Origin: Rhodobacter sp.
GTDB lineage: Bacteria > Pseudomonadota > Alphaproteobacteria > Rhodobacterales > Rhodobacteraceae
Assembly: GCA_027487575.1 (NCBI GenBank)
Contig: JAIYDJ010000017.1
Coordinates: 48,670-112,669, forward strand
DNA: 64,000 nucleotides
Direction of reading: 5' to 3'
A program made the position numbers and the translations under genes. Within the stretch, counting starts at the first letter, position 1. Every line of letters starts with the position of its first letter. This document shows positions 53,331-62,862 of this stretch, piece after piece. The notes under the pieces were generated by a model. The model saw only the letters and a list, made by a program, of their open reading frames with translations. It did not search any database and had not been told where the DNA came from.

Positions 53331-54274
53331 CGGTACTCGATCAGCCCGCGCCGCCGGCCGCGCATCCGGCCCAGCCAATAGCCCGCCACCCCGCGCGCCT
53401 CGGCGAACTTGCCCAGAACCGAAAACAGCGCCCAGGTCCAGCCACCGCGCCGCGCCAGCCGCACCACCTGCGCCGGATAGACCAGCACCGCCAGCAACGC
53501 CACCGGCGCAAGAAACCCCGTCCCCACGATGGCCAGCGGCAGCACGATGCCCCAGATCACCGCCCGCCGCGTTTCTGCCACCCAGTGCCGGTCAGGCCCC
53601 GCACCATGCAGGGCCGCGCCTTCGGCAAAGGCATGGCCCGCCCGCACAGACCGCCGCCACCACTGCGGAAACCTCCGCAGCGCCGCATCGTGCAGCGTCA
53701 TGTCCGCGTCGATGCGCCAGACCTCGCCGCCAGCCGCGCGCAGCCGCTCACACAGTTCCGGTTCCTCGCCCGCGATCAGTTCGGCGCGGTACCCGCCCAC
53801 CGCCATCACCGCCCCGTACCGCATCAGGGCATCCCCGCCACAGGCCCGCGCCTGCCCTACAGGCGTATCCCATTCGCGGTCCGCAAGCATGTTGTAGACC
53901 GAGGCTTCGGGAAACCTTTCGCGCCGCCGTCCGCAGATCACCACGGCCGCCGGATGCAGGGCAAAGGCGTGCAGTGCGGCCGCGATCCATCCGGGATCCA
54001 CCTCGCAGTCGCCGTCCACCAGTTGCACGAAATCGGGCGGATCATCCCCAAGCGCCGCAAGGCCCGCGTTGCGCGCCCGCGCGGCGGTAAACGGCACCGA
54101 CAGGTCCAGTGCCACGACCTCGGCCCCCAGGCCGCGCGCCAGATCGACCGACCGGTCCGTGGACCCTGAATCCACATAGACCAGACGCCGCACCCGGCCC
54201 CGCAGCGAGGACAGACAGGCACCAAGCCGCTCTCCCTCATTGCGGCCGATCACCACGGCATCCACGACTGTCAT
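53327..54274 (-). CDS. Family 2 glycosyltransferase with C-terminal membrane segments
   Basis: A 315-aa GT2. VDAVVIGRNEGERLGACL, VYVDSGSTDRSVDLARGLGA and QLVDGDCEVDPG (DxD region), GYRAELIAGEEPELCERLRA (ED motif), then two to three hydrophobic helices near residues 220-280. Similar to membrane glycosyltransferases in succinoglycan-type loci. The ATG at 54274 was preferred to upstream codons that would only add Gly residues. Divergent from the tyrosine kinase gene (193-bp gap). Confidence 0.85.
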   Translation of the reverse strand: MTVVDAVVIGRNEGERLGACLSSLRGRVRRLVYVDSGSTDRSVDLARGLGAEVVALDLSVPFTAARARNAGLAALGDDPPDFVQLVDGDCEVDPGWIAAALHAFALHPAAVVICGRRRERFPEASVYNMLADREWDTPVGQARACGGDALMRYGAVMAVGGYRAELIAGEEPELCERLRAAGGEVWRIDADMTLHDAALRRFPQWWRRSVRAGHAFAEGAALHGAGPDRHWVAETRRAVIWGIVLPLAIVGTGFLAPVALLAVLVYPAQVVRLARRGGWTWALFSVLGKFAEARGVAGYWLGRMRGRRRGLIEYR

Positions 54275-54467
54275 CCCGGCACCCCCGCCCAAGGCGCTGA
54301 TTTCCGTTCAGTCTACGAAGCACGCAGGCAGTTGACCATGCCCTGCCCTGCGGCGGCGCTCTTCCATTTTCAGGTTATCTCTGCTATCTCGCACGTCATC
54401 GGGCGGGGGCCCGGGCGATTCCCCGGGCTTTGCACAACACGATCGTGCGGGTCGATGGGAAAACTCC

Positions 54468-55487
54468 GTGGTCATGCCCGCTGCAAGGCGGGAACAGATG
54501 CTATTGTTCCCGGCCACCAGGGCCGTGCCGTTGCAGGAGCCTCGCTTTCGGATGCAGAACGACTACAGGTTGATGCAGCGCCCCTACTTTTCGGCAGATG
54601 TTGGATATTCCGCGATGTCTGACGACAGGTCCGATCCGCGCGCAGACACCCGGCTGCGCGGCATTTCGCTGTTTCGCACCGGCCAGGTTCCCGCACGGAT
54701 GCCCGTCACCTTCGATCAGGCGACGGGACGCGAGATTTTCTCGTCTCCCCTTCCAGAGTTGCTGTTCAGCCCGGTCAAGGTCTGGGAATCGCTGTCGCCC
54801 GTCACGCTCGATGCCGATCACCTTGCCGGAAACGGTTTGTTTCCCGTTGCCGCGTCCGACCCCGCCGTCGCCGCATTCGACGTCCTGCGCACCCGCCTGC
54901 TGCACAGTCTGACCGAAAAGGGCTGGCGCAGGATCGTCGTGACCTCACCCACCCACGGCTGCGGGAAAAGCTTTGTTGCCACCAACCTTGCGCTCAGCCT
55001 GTCACGGCGGCCCGACAGCCGGACGGTGCTGATCGACCTCGACCTGCGCCGCCCGCAGCTTGCCTCGCTGCTTGGATTGCGCGACATCGGGCCGCTGGAG
55101 GAATACCTGCTGGGCGAACAGCCGCTCGAATCGCAGTTCCGCCGTGTCGGACGCACGCTGGCGCTGGGCGTGAACGGCACCGCCGTGCGAGATGCCTCGG
55201 AACTGCTGCACAGCCCCGATACCGCGATGGCCCTGCAGGCGATGACCACGCAACTGGACCCGCAGGTCGTGATCCTGGACGCGCCGCCCGCGCTGGTGAA
55301 CGATGATGTTCTGGCGCTTGCGCCGCATGTCGACGCGGTCCTTCTGGTGACCGACGCCACCCGCACCACGCCCGACCAGATCAGGGCCTGCGAACAATTG
55401 TTCGAACGCCACATGCCGTTGATGGGCGTGGTCCTGAACCGGGCCAAGGCGCGCGGGCTCGGCCGTTACCAGTACGGCAGGGATTGA
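54468..55487 (+). CDS. CpsD/CapB-type tyrosine kinase (BY-kinase)
   Basis: Cytoplasmic kinase that partners a Wzz-type membrane protein and controls polysaccharide polymerisation by autophosphorylation. About 339 aa. Walker A is SPTHGCGKSFVATN near 165, Walker A' VLIDLDLRRPQ and Walker B QVVILDAPPA. The C-terminus ends GRYQYGRD with only two tyrosines, fewer than the usual cluster. The N-terminal 100 residues are an unrecognised extension. Start uncertain among GTG 54468, ATG 54474 and later ATGs. The gene for its likely partner begins 11 bp downstream. Confidence 0.88.
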   Translation: MVMPAARREQMLLFPATRAVPLQEPRFRMQNDYRLMQRPYFSADVGYSAMSDDRSDPRADTRLRGISLFRTGQVPARMPVTFDQATGREIFSSPLPELLFSPVKVWESLSPVTLDADHLAGNGLFPVAASDPAVAAFDVLRTRLLHSLTEKGWRRIVVTSPTHGCGKSFVATNLALSLSRRPDSRTVLIDLDLRRPQLASLLGLRDIGPLEEYLLGEQPLESQFRRVGRTLALGVNGTAVRDASELLHSPDTAMALQAMTTQLDPQVVILDAPPALVNDDVLALAPHVDAVLLVTDATRTTPDQIRACEQLFERHMPLMGVVLNRAKARGLGRYQYGRD

Positions 55488-55497
55488 AAGCCGCATC

Positions 55498-56847
55498 ATG
55501 GGTCAAATCCAGTCCTTCGAGGAATTCCTGGACCTTCTGCGCCGCAGGTTCGTGCTGATCCTGACGGTCGCGCTGATCGGCATCGTGACCGTGGCCATCG
55601 TGGTGAAATCGCGGCCCGACACCTTTGAGGCGGTCGCCGTCATCCAGATTCAGGTTCCGGTGGTGACCGGCACCGATGGCGCGCCGACGGCCTCGGCGGC
55701 GGCGCAGATGTTCCAGGCCATCGAACAGCGCCTGACCACGCGCGGCAACCTGCTTGAGGTGATCAACCGGCATGGCCTGTTCGCCGATGCTCCGGCGCTC
55801 AGCGATGATGAACGGGTCAACATCCTGCGCCGCTCGGTCCGGTTTCAAAGCGTGGCCAGCGCCTCGAACCAGGCCTATGGATCGGCGCCGCAGATATCGG
55901 CCCTTCTGGTGTTTGCGCAGGTGGGCGATCCCGATCTGGCCGCCCGCGTCGCCAACGATTTTGCGCAAAGCATCCTTGACCAAAGCAGCGCGGGCCAGCT
56001 TGACCGCGCCCGCGAGACGACCGATTTCTTCCGCACCGAAGAAACCCGCGTCTGGGCCGAAATCGAAACCGTCGAAGCCCGCATCGCGGCCTACAAGAAC
56101 GGCAACGGGTCCGCCCTGCCCAGCCAGACCGCCGCCCTGCGCGATGAACGGCTGGCCCTCGAAGACGACCTGCGCCAGTACGATCAGGACCGGGTGGCGC
56201 TGGATGGCGAACGTCTTGCCATCACCTCGCGCGGAACCCTTCGCGCAACCGATCAGCGCGCGCTGGCCGAGATCGACGCCCGTGCGGCGGTACTTGCGGC
56301 GCAGCGGGGGGCGCTGGTCGCCCGCCGTTCCGAAATCGACGCCATCCTGTCGCAGACGCCAGAGGTCGAACGCGTCCTGTCCGGGTACGACCGCGCCCTG
56401 CAGCAGTTGCAGCAGCAGTACGAGGTCATCAACCGCCGCCTGGCCGAGGCTGAAACCGCGCAACGGCTGGCCGAACAGCAGCAGGCCGAACGGTTCACCC
56501 TGCTGGAACGCGCCGTCACGCCGCAATACGCCATCGGGGGCGGGGGCAAGAAGATGGTGATCGCCGGGTCCCTGGCCAGCATCGTGGCGGCGATTGGCCT
56601 TGCCTTCGTGCTGGACCTTCTGAACCCCGTCGTGCGCACCGCACAGCAGATGGAACGCCAGCTTGATCTGCGACCGGTCGTGTCGATCCCCGAGGTGGGC
56701 GCGGCACGGAAGTCGCGGCAGCCCGCCAAAACCCTGCTCAAGCTTGTCGACGACCCCCGGCGCCCGATCCTTGGCATGCCGCGCTACGCGATGTTTGCCG
56801 GCGGGGCGACGCTGTGCCTGATGCTCGCCGCCGCCGCGATCAGTTGA
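55498..56847 (+). CDS. Wzz/GumC-type chain-length determinant protein
   Basis: A 449-aa inner-membrane protein with a helix near residues 15-37 (FVLILTVALIGIVTVAIVV), a periplasmic part of about 300 residues with coiled coils (around 210-320, including RALQQLQQQYEVINRRLAEA), and a second helix near 350-370 (MVIAGSLASIVAAIGLAFVL), then a cytoplasmic tail with a third hydrophobic stretch at the C-terminus (YAMFAGGATLCLMLAAAAIS). It acts with the BY-kinase to set chain length. Confidence 0.88.
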   Translation: MGQIQSFEEFLDLLRRRFVLILTVALIGIVTVAIVVKSRPDTFEAVAVIQIQVPVVTGTDGAPTASAAAQMFQAIEQRLTTRGNLLEVINRHGLFADAPALSDDERVNILRRSVRFQSVASASNQAYGSAPQISALLVFAQVGDPDLAARVANDFAQSILDQSSAGQLDRARETTDFFRTEETRVWAEIETVEARIAAYKNGNGSALPSQTAALRDERLALEDDLRQYDQDRVALDGERLAITSRGTLRATDQRALAEIDARAAVLAAQRGALVARRSEIDAILSQTPEVERVLSGYDRALQQLQQQYEVINRRLAEAETAQRLAEQQQAERFTLLERAVTPQYAIGGGGKKMVIAGSLASIVAAIGLAFVLDLLNPVVRTAQQMERQLDLRPVVSIPEVGAARKSRQPAKTLLKLVDDPRRPILGMPRYAMFAGGATLCLMLAAAAIS

Positions 56848-56863
56848 CCCGACCGCCATGCAA

Positions 56864-56900
56864 AAGGCCCGCCCCGGCATCCGGGGCGGGCCTTTCTTTT
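56864..56900. terminator. Bidirectional Rho-independent terminator
   Basis: Perfect 14-bp stem (56864-56877 pairing with 56881-56894) with a 3-nt loop. TCTTTT follows on the plus strand and TTTT on the minus strand. It lies between the convergent wzz-like and sugar transferase genes. Confidence 0.92.
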
Positions 56901-56911
56901 GTTTCGGACGA

Positions 56912-57613
56912 TCAGTAGCCGGTTGCCTTCATCACGACGCCGACCGTCCGCAGCAGAACGGCGGCATCGGTTGCCAGCGACAGGTCGGCCTCGTAGGCCG
57001 TGTCGAAACCGGCCCGCGCCTCGAAGGTCGTGGCGTTGCGCCCCGCCGTCTGCCAATAGCCGGTGATCCCAGGCCGCACCCCGTAGTACGCGGTTCCCGG
57101 ATACAGCGGCTGTTGGGCGGTCATCATCGGACGCGGACCGACAAGGCTCATGTCCCCGATCAGCACGTTCCACAGTTGCGGCAACTCGTCCAGCGACGTG
57201 CGCCGCAGGAAATGCCCGAACGGCGTGATGCGCGGATCATGCTTCAGCTTCTGGGTGCTGTCCCATTCGGCGCGCGCCGCCGGATGCTGTTCCAGGTGTT
57301 CGGCGATACGGCTGTCCGCATCGGGCACCATGCTGCGCAGTTTCCACATCCGGAACCGCCGACCGTTCCGTCCGACGCGCTGTTGCGTGTAAAACGCCGG
57401 GCCGCCGTCCCGCGCCACCACGACCGCCAGAACCGCGACCATCGGCACCACGACCGGCGCGGCCATCAAGATCGCCGTGACATCCAGAAACCGTTTCAGA
57501 CCGTTGCGATACATGCCCGGTCTGGACGGCGGCTTGGTCTGCACCCCCGTTGACGCAGACACGCTTTCGGTGACGGAATATCCGCCGGGAAACTCTGGAA
57601 AACTGATCGTCAT
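56912..57613 (-). CDS. ExoY/WcaJ-type undecaprenyl-phosphate sugar transferase
   Basis: Initiating glycosyltransferase that links the first sugar-1-phosphate to undecaprenyl phosphate. 233 aa, with one N-terminal hydrophobic segment (around FLDVTAILMAAPVVVPMVAV) and the bacterial sugar transferase domain: GPAFYTQQRVGRNGRRF, LRRTSLDELPQLWNVLIGD, MSLVGPRPM and GVRPGITGYWQ. The ATG at 57613 has AAGGAAAG upstream. Read as its own unit against the wzz-like gene. Confidence 0.93.
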   Translation of the reverse strand: MTISFPEFPGGYSVTESVSASTGVQTKPPSRPGMYRNGLKRFLDVTAILMAAPVVVPMVAVLAVVVARDGGPAFYTQQRVGRNGRRFRMWKLRSMVPDADSRIAEHLEQHPAARAEWDSTQKLKHDPRITPFGHFLRRTSLDELPQLWNVLIGDMSLVGPRPMMTAQQPLYPGTAYYGVRPGITGYWQTAGRNATTFEARAGFDTAYEADLSLATDAAVLLRTVGVVMKATGY

Positions 57614-58203
57614 TGTCAGCTTTCCTTCGACAGTGACACGGCACCGAAGGCCGATGCCACGGTCTTTGCTGCGTTGCGGCAAGCAAACAAGAAACTGGGC
57701 TGCGCGGAAGCCGCGCAGACAAGATCAAAACCTACGTACATTTTTGGCACTCGGTTAGAACGCCCCCATCTGCATTTTACGCGATTCCAGAAGGGTTTGA
57801 CCATGACCAAGGCCACGCGATTGCCACATTCATGATCCGTTAACCGTTTATTTTCGCCATCTGTCGGCCACAATTTTGCCGCAGCGCAATGGCTCTCAAC
57901 CCTGAATTGTAAACGCAAATTCGCACTCAGACAGAGCGCGCAGCGTGATTCGGCATGCCTTGTCTGACCCCGCGCCCAATGCCCGGACGGACGGATCGGA
58001 ACCACGAAAGGGCACCTCCGAGGACCGCTCCAGCAACTGTTTCTGATTCATGCAAAATCCGCGGGTTTCCGGCCCGAAGGTCGGTCAGGGCGGCGGACCG
58101 TCACAGGCACCAACGACCCGCAGACTTGGGCGAAGCGCAGCCGTTACCCCGAAACCCTGCGACCATCATGATGCGCGTCAGCATTCCGCGTCGCAGCCGC
58201 CGC
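57614..58203. other. 590-bp gene-free region upstream of the sugar transferase
   Basis: No convincing gene on either strand. A perfect 8-bp hairpin CTGCGCGG/CCGCGCAG (57700-57718) lies about 90 bp before the sugar transferase start and is followed on that strand by TTTCTTGTTT, so it could be a leader attenuator. The segment 57760-57940 is comparatively AT-rich (CCGTTAACCGTTTATTTTCG) and probably contains the promoter and regulator sites. The right part should end the flippase transcript. Confidence 0.5.
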
Positions 58204-59559
58204 CTATTGCGGCAACCCGGCCAGACTCTCTGCGTTGACGGCCATCGCCAGCGCCGCCACCCCCAGCGCCAGCGCCGCAAAGCCAAGGTCATGCACCGCG
58301 TCCCAAACCCCGAACCGCCGCGCCAGCACAATGACCGCCCCATGCAGCAACACCCCCGCAACCCCCAGCCCGATCAGCGCCCCGGCCAGCCCCGCCACCT
58401 CGACCCCGATCAGGAACGCCGCCGTCTGCACCACCGCGCGCAGCGCCATCAGCGTGAAGAAGTCGCGCGACCTGCCCGCCGCCAGCGCCGCATGGTCATA
58501 GGTCATCCCCAGCGCGACGGGCATCTGCGTCAACGCCACCGCAACCAGAATCCCGCCTGCCCCGTGATAGCGCGCGTCATACAGCAAACCCACCAGTTGC
58601 GGCCCGAACAGCGCCAGACCGGTCAGCAGCGCCATGATCCCCCCGGTCATCAGAAACCGCATCCGCCGCAACCGCGCCCTGTTCAGCGCCGAAAGCGAGG
58701 GGTGCCGGTCGCGGTACACGGGAATCATGATCCGCGCGGCGACCGCCCCGCCCAGCAGCATCGGAAACCCCGCCAGAAAGAACCCGATGTTGTAGATGCC
58801 CAGCGCCTCCAGCGTCAGGTACGCGCCCAGAATGGCCTTGTCGCCCTGCGACAGGGCAAAGGCGCAGGCGGTCGACAGGAAGATCCACTTGCCAAAGCTG
58901 AACAGCGCCCGCCCCGCCGCCGGTTCCCAGCGCAGCCGGTTGCGCCGTCCCGGCAGGAACGCCCCCATGATCAGCGGCTTGGCCGCCGCGCCCACGATGA
59001 ACCCCGCCACCAGCGACCACACCGATGGCCAGATCATCGCAAGGCCCACGATCGCCACAATTCCGACGATCTGCGCGGCAAGGTCCAGCACCGTGACACG
59101 GCCCAGCAGAAGGTGCCGGTTCGCTGTGTCGATGCGCGTCGGATTGAACCCTGCAATCATCAGCGTCAGCCCCGCCACCGGCAACAGCAGCGCAAGGTCC
59201 GGCACGGCGTAAAGCACCGACAGGGGCCAGGCCAGAACGCAGGTCATCCCCCACAGGACGACCCCCCGCGCAACGTTGAAGGTAAAGGCGGTGTCCAGAA
59301 AATCGGGGTCGTCGCCGCGCGGGCTCTGGCTGATCGCGGGTCCCACGCCCACGTCGGAAAACATCGCCAGCCCCACCAGCACCACGTTCAGCAAGGCCAT
59401 GATCCCGAACGCCTCGGGGTACAGCAGCCGCGTCAGGATCAGGTTCGATCCCAGCCGCAGCGCCTGGCTGATCGCCATCGATCCCGCGGTCAGCATCGTG
59501 CCGCGCGCGGCGCGGGCAAACAGGCCCTCTCCGGCCAGAAGTGTGTGCAATCGGCGCAT
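58204..59559 (-). CDS. Wzx-type oligosaccharide flippase
   Basis: A 451-aa polytopic membrane protein of the MOP/Wzx superfamily with about 12 hydrophobic segments. The N-terminal signature GTMLTAGSMAISQALRLGSN and LLYPEAFGIMALLNVVLVGL are typical of lipopolysaccharide/EPS flippases. It would move lipid-linked repeat units across the inner membrane. The start at 59559 (MRRLHTLLAGEGLFARAARG) is chosen over upstream Arg-rich codons. Divergent from the GT4 pair. Confidence 0.88.
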   Translation of the reverse strand: MRRLHTLLAGEGLFARAARGTMLTAGSMAISQALRLGSNLILTRLLYPEAFGIMALLNVVLVGLAMFSDVGVGPAISQSPRGDDPDFLDTAFTFNVARGVVLWGMTCVLAWPLSVLYAVPDLALLLPVAGLTLMIAGFNPTRIDTANRHLLLGRVTVLDLAAQIVGIVAIVGLAMIWPSVWSLVAGFIVGAAAKPLIMGAFLPGRRNRLRWEPAAGRALFSFGKWIFLSTACAFALSQGDKAILGAYLTLEALGIYNIGFFLAGFPMLLGGAVAARIMIPVYRDRHPSLSALNRARLRRMRFLMTGGIMALLTGLALFGPQLVGLLYDARYHGAGGILVAVALTQMPVALGMTYDHAALAAGRSRDFFTLMALRAVVQTAAFLIGVEVAGLAGALIGLGVAGVLLHGAVIVLARRFGVWDAVHDLGFAALALGVAALAMAVNAESLAGLPQ

Positions 59560-59590
59560 GGGCCGCGATGTGGCATGCCTGCGGCCACAA

Positions 59591-59641
59591 CGCAAACGAC
59601 AACGCAAGAGTCAGAGCAAACGAAGGCGCAAACGACAACGC
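59591..59641. repeat. Short direct repeat in the flippase-GT4 gap
   Basis: CGCAAACGACAACGC occurs at 59591-59605 and 59627-59641, 36 bp apart, within the 159-bp divergent gap. The segment is purine/A-rich on the plus strand and may be part of promoter or regulator binding, or simply low-complexity sequence. Confidence 0.4.
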
Positions 59642-59718
59642 CACCCTATGCAACCCCACCCCGACGGCGTAAGCGTTGGCCCCAATAACCCCCGTTGCCC
59701 ACATCCCCGGATTTGCCC

Positions 59719-60945
59719 GTGAAGCTTGCCTATCTGGTCAACACCTATCCACGCGCCTCGCACAGCTTCATCCGCCGCGAGGTGCTGGCGCTGGAACGTG
59801 GCGGCCATTCGATCCACCGCTTTGCCATGCGGTCCGACCGCGCGGCGCTGGTCGATACGGCCGATCTGGCCGAAGACAGCCGCACCGAACATGTGCTGGA
59901 ACGCGGGTTGCGCCGACTGCTGCCGCAGGCCGCCGCCTGGATGTTGCGCCACCCGGCACAGACGCTGTCGGCGCTGCGGCTGGCCCTGGCCTGTGGCGCG
60001 CGCGGCGCGGGCGGCGCGCCGGGCACTGGCGGCCGGTTGCGCCACATGATCTATCTGGCCGAGGCGGCCTATATCGCCAGCCGCTGCGCCGCCCTGCACA
60101 TCCCGCACCTGCACGCCCATTTCGGCACCAACTCGGCGACCGTCGCCATGCTGTCCCGCGTGCTCGGCGGCCCGACCTACAGCTTTACCGTGCACGGCCC
60201 CGAAGAATTCGACGCCCCCGCCGCCCTGTCGCTGGCGGTCAAGATCGAACGGGCGGCCTTCACGGCGGCAATCTCCAGCTTCGGGCGCAGCCAGCTTTGC
60301 CGCTGGGTGGACCCGGTGCATTGGCCCCGGCTGCACGTCATCCCCTGCGGGATCGAGCCGTGGCGCTTTGCCCCGCCCGGCCCCCTGCCCGACGGTGGCC
60401 TGCGACTGGTGGCGATCGGCAGACTGGCCCCCCAGAAGGGCTTTGACCTCGCGATCGAGGCTTTGGCGCTGGCCGTGCCGCACCTTCCGGACCTGCACCT
60501 GACGCTGGTCGGGGACGGGCCGCTGCGGGCGACGCTGACGGCGGCGACTGCCGCGCGCAAGCTGGGGGGCCATGTGACCCTGACCGGCTGGCAGGACGAG
60601 GCAGGCGTCCGCGCCGCCCTGTCCGCCTCGCACGCGCTGCTGGTGCCCTCGTTCGCCGAGGGACTGCCGATGGTCGTGATGGAGGCGATGGCGTCGGGTC
60701 GCCCGGTGATCGCCTCGACCATCGCGGGCATTCCAGAACTGGTGACGCGCGATACAGGCTGGCTGGTGCCCGCAGGCGACGCCCAGGCGCTGGCAGCGGC
60801 GATTGCCGAACTGGCCGCGACGGGGGCAGACCGGCTGGCCGAGATGGGCAGCGCAGCCCGCATCCGGGTGTTTCAGCGCCACGACATCGACCACTCTGCC
60901 GCGACCCTTGCCGCGCTGTTCGCCAACCCGGATGCACCGCCATGA
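59719..60945 (+). CDS. Family 4 glycosyltransferase, exopolysaccharide locus
   Basis: A 408-aa GT-B fold enzyme. The N-terminal domain starts KLAYLVNTYPRASHSFIRRE, typical of colanic-acid-type GT4 proteins; HLHAHFGTNSATVAM and FTVHGPEEFD follow; the donor-site half has LVAIGRLAPQKGFDLAIEAL and LLVPSFAEGLPMVVMEAMAS with the ExFGxxxxE-type motif (Glu in FAEG and VMEA). GTG 59719 is the likely start; a TTG at 59695 is possible. It overlaps the next gene as ATGA. Confidence 0.88.
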   Translation: MKLAYLVNTYPRASHSFIRREVLALERGGHSIHRFAMRSDRAALVDTADLAEDSRTEHVLERGLRRLLPQAAAWMLRHPAQTLSALRLALACGARGAGGAPGTGGRLRHMIYLAEAAYIASRCAALHIPHLHAHFGTNSATVAMLSRVLGGPTYSFTVHGPEEFDAPAALSLAVKIERAAFTAAISSFGRSQLCRWVDPVHWPRLHVIPCGIEPWRFAPPGPLPDGGLRLVAIGRLAPQKGFDLAIEALALAVPHLPDLHLTLVGDGPLRATLTAATAARKLGGHVTLTGWQDEAGVRAALSASHALLVPSFAEGLPMVVMEAMASGRPVIASTIAGIPELVTRDTGWLVPAGDAQALAAAIAELAATGADRLAEMGSAARIRVFQRHDIDHSAATLAALFANPDAPP

Positions 60946-62018
60946 AGATCACCTTCGTCTCGCCCCCGCCCAATCCGTCCGGCGGTGTCCGGGTCATTGC
61001 GATTCACGCGGCCCGGCTGCAGGCGATGGGCCACGACGTGCGGGTGATCGCCCCGGCGATGCCCGCACCCACCCTCCGGGATCGCCTGCGCGCCGTCCTG
61101 CGCGGAACGCCGCTGCCCAAACCGCTGTCGCGCACCCCCTACGACGAAGAAGCCGCCCCGTTTCACAGCCTGCGCCACCCCGGCCCGGTGACCGACCGCG
61201 ACGTGCCTGATGCCGATGTGGTCATCGCCACATGGTGGGAAACCGCCCCATGGGTCGCCGCGCTGTCCCCCGCCAAGGGCCGCAAGTTCTATTTCGTGCA
61301 GGGGCACGAGTTGTTCTCGGCCGAAACCGCCGACCGCGCCGCAGCGACCTACCGGTTGCCGTTGCAGAAGATCACCGTGGCGGGGTGGCTGGCCGACACC
61401 ATGCGCGACCGCTATGGCGACCCCACCGCCATCACGGTTCCCAACGCGGTGGACCATGGCCGGTTTCACGCCCCGCCCCGCGACAAGGGCACGACGCCGA
61501 CCGTGGGCTTCCTTTACGCCCCGCACAGCGTGAAGGGCACCGATCTGGCCATCGCGGCGGTGGCCGGGCTGAAAGCGCGGCTGCCCGACCTGCACGCCGT
61601 CACCTTCGGATCGACACGGCCAACCGACGAGTTTCCCCTGCCCGACTGGATCGAATTCATCCACAGCCCGCCGCAGGACAATATCCGCGATGTCTATGCC
61701 CGGTGTGATGCGTTCCTGATGGCCAGCCGCGAAGACGGATTCGGCATGACCGTGACCGAGGCGATGGCCTGCCGCTGCCCGATCACCGCCAGCCGCACCG
61801 GCTGCGCGCCCGACCTGATCCGCGACGGCGTGAATGGCTATCTGTGCAACATCGGCGATGTGGCGGCGATGACCGACGGCCTGCACCGCATCCTGTCCGC
61901 CCCCCCCGCCGACTGGCGCGCGATGTCGGACGCGGCCCTTGCCGCCGTGGCGGATTACAACTGGGATGACGCGACAAGACGGTTCGAAGCCGCCCTGTCA
62001 ATCCCGGCCCGAACCTGA
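60942..62018 (+). CDS. Family 4 glycosyltransferase, exopolysaccharide locus
   Basis: A 358-aa GT-B enzyme. It starts MKITFVSPPPNPSGGVRVIA; VIATWWETAPWVAAL and FVQGHELFSAE lie in the acceptor half; PTVGFLYAPHSVKGTDLAI and FLMASREDGFGMTVTEAMAC (the E-x7-E motif) lie in the donor half. It is translationally coupled to the preceding GT4, so the two probably add successive sugars. Last gene of the EPS locus in this window. Confidence 0.88.
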   Translation: MKITFVSPPPNPSGGVRVIAIHAARLQAMGHDVRVIAPAMPAPTLRDRLRAVLRGTPLPKPLSRTPYDEEAAPFHSLRHPGPVTDRDVPDADVVIATWWETAPWVAALSPAKGRKFYFVQGHELFSAETADRAAATYRLPLQKITVAGWLADTMRDRYGDPTAITVPNAVDHGRFHAPPRDKGTTPTVGFLYAPHSVKGTDLAIAAVAGLKARLPDLHAVTFGSTRPTDEFPLPDWIEFIHSPPQDNIRDVYARCDAFLMASREDGFGMTVTEAMACRCPITASRTGCAPDLIRDGVNGYLCNIGDVAAMTDGLHRILSAPPADWRAMSDAALAAVADYNWDDATRRFEAALSIPART

Positions 62019-62071
62019 CGCAAGCCTTTCGGCCCGCTCGGTCGCGCGCTGGCCGGGACCGCCCCCAAACG

Positions 62072-62707
62072 CTACAGCGCCAGAACCGCCCCCGCCACGG
62101 CCCGCGCCAGCACGGCATGCGCCTCCGGTTCATAGTGCACCCCGTCGACCGGACTTACGGCAATCACCGCGCCCGCATCCAGAAACCCGCAGCCCCGCGC
62201 CCGCGCCAGATCGCGGTACAGGTCCGGCAGCGCCAAAGACCGTGCCCGCCCGCCATAGAACTGCCCGGCAATAGGACCCTGTTCCAGAACCGGCGGCGGG
62301 CAGATCAGCAGGACGCGGAAACCGCCGTGACGCGCCTGCACCACCGGGTCCAGCGCAAGATCGACCAGACTGGCGATCCCGCCGGTGATCAGTTCGGGCG
62401 ACGCGCCGAACCGCGCCTTCACGTCATTGGTGCCCAGCATCAGAACCAGCACGTCGATCGGACCGTGACTGTGCAGCGCGATCTGCAGGCCCACCCGCCC
62501 GTTCATGTGCGCGCCCATCACGGGATCGTCGAACTGCGCGGTCCGCCCGGGCAGACCCTCTTCGATCAGCTCCCAGTCTTGGCCCAGTTCTGCAAGCATC
62601 CGGCTGGGCCAGCGCGTCGCGCGGTCATAGCGGCCATAGACGGCCAGATCGCAGATCGGCGGGGTGCCGTGGGTGTTGCTGTCGCCAAAGGCCAGTAGAA
62701 CGGGCAT
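62072..62707 (-). CDS. SGNH/GDSL hydrolase
   Basis: A 211-aa SGNH-fold esterase. Block I GDSNTHG (catalytic Ser) is at the N-terminus, block III LMLGTNDVK holds the oxyanion Asn, and block V DGVHYEPEAH holds the catalytic Asp/His. No signal peptide. AAGGAG precedes the ATG at 62707. Such enzymes include arylesterases and carbohydrate acetylesterases; its place beside the EPS locus would allow a role in acetyl group removal, but that is speculation. Confidence 0.9.
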   Translation of the reverse strand: MPVLLAFGDSNTHGTPPICDLAVYGRYDRATRWPSRMLAELGQDWELIEEGLPGRTAQFDDPVMGAHMNGRVGLQIALHSHGPIDVLVLMLGTNDVKARFGASPELITGGIASLVDLALDPVVQARHGGFRVLLICPPPVLEQGPIAGQFYGGRARSLALPDLYRDLARARGCGFLDAGAVIAVSPVDGVHYEPEAHAVLARAVAGAVLAL

Positions 62708-62862
62708 CGCATGCTCCTTGCCGGGTCCACCCACCCTATGCCCCCACTACGCCCGGGTCAAAGGCGCAGGGCGCGCGGACGGGGACAAACAGCGTCGGTG
62801 CCCCTTGGCGTCCGGTCCTTCCGGGGGCATATAGGGGCAAAGCAATTTCCCACGAGGATACC

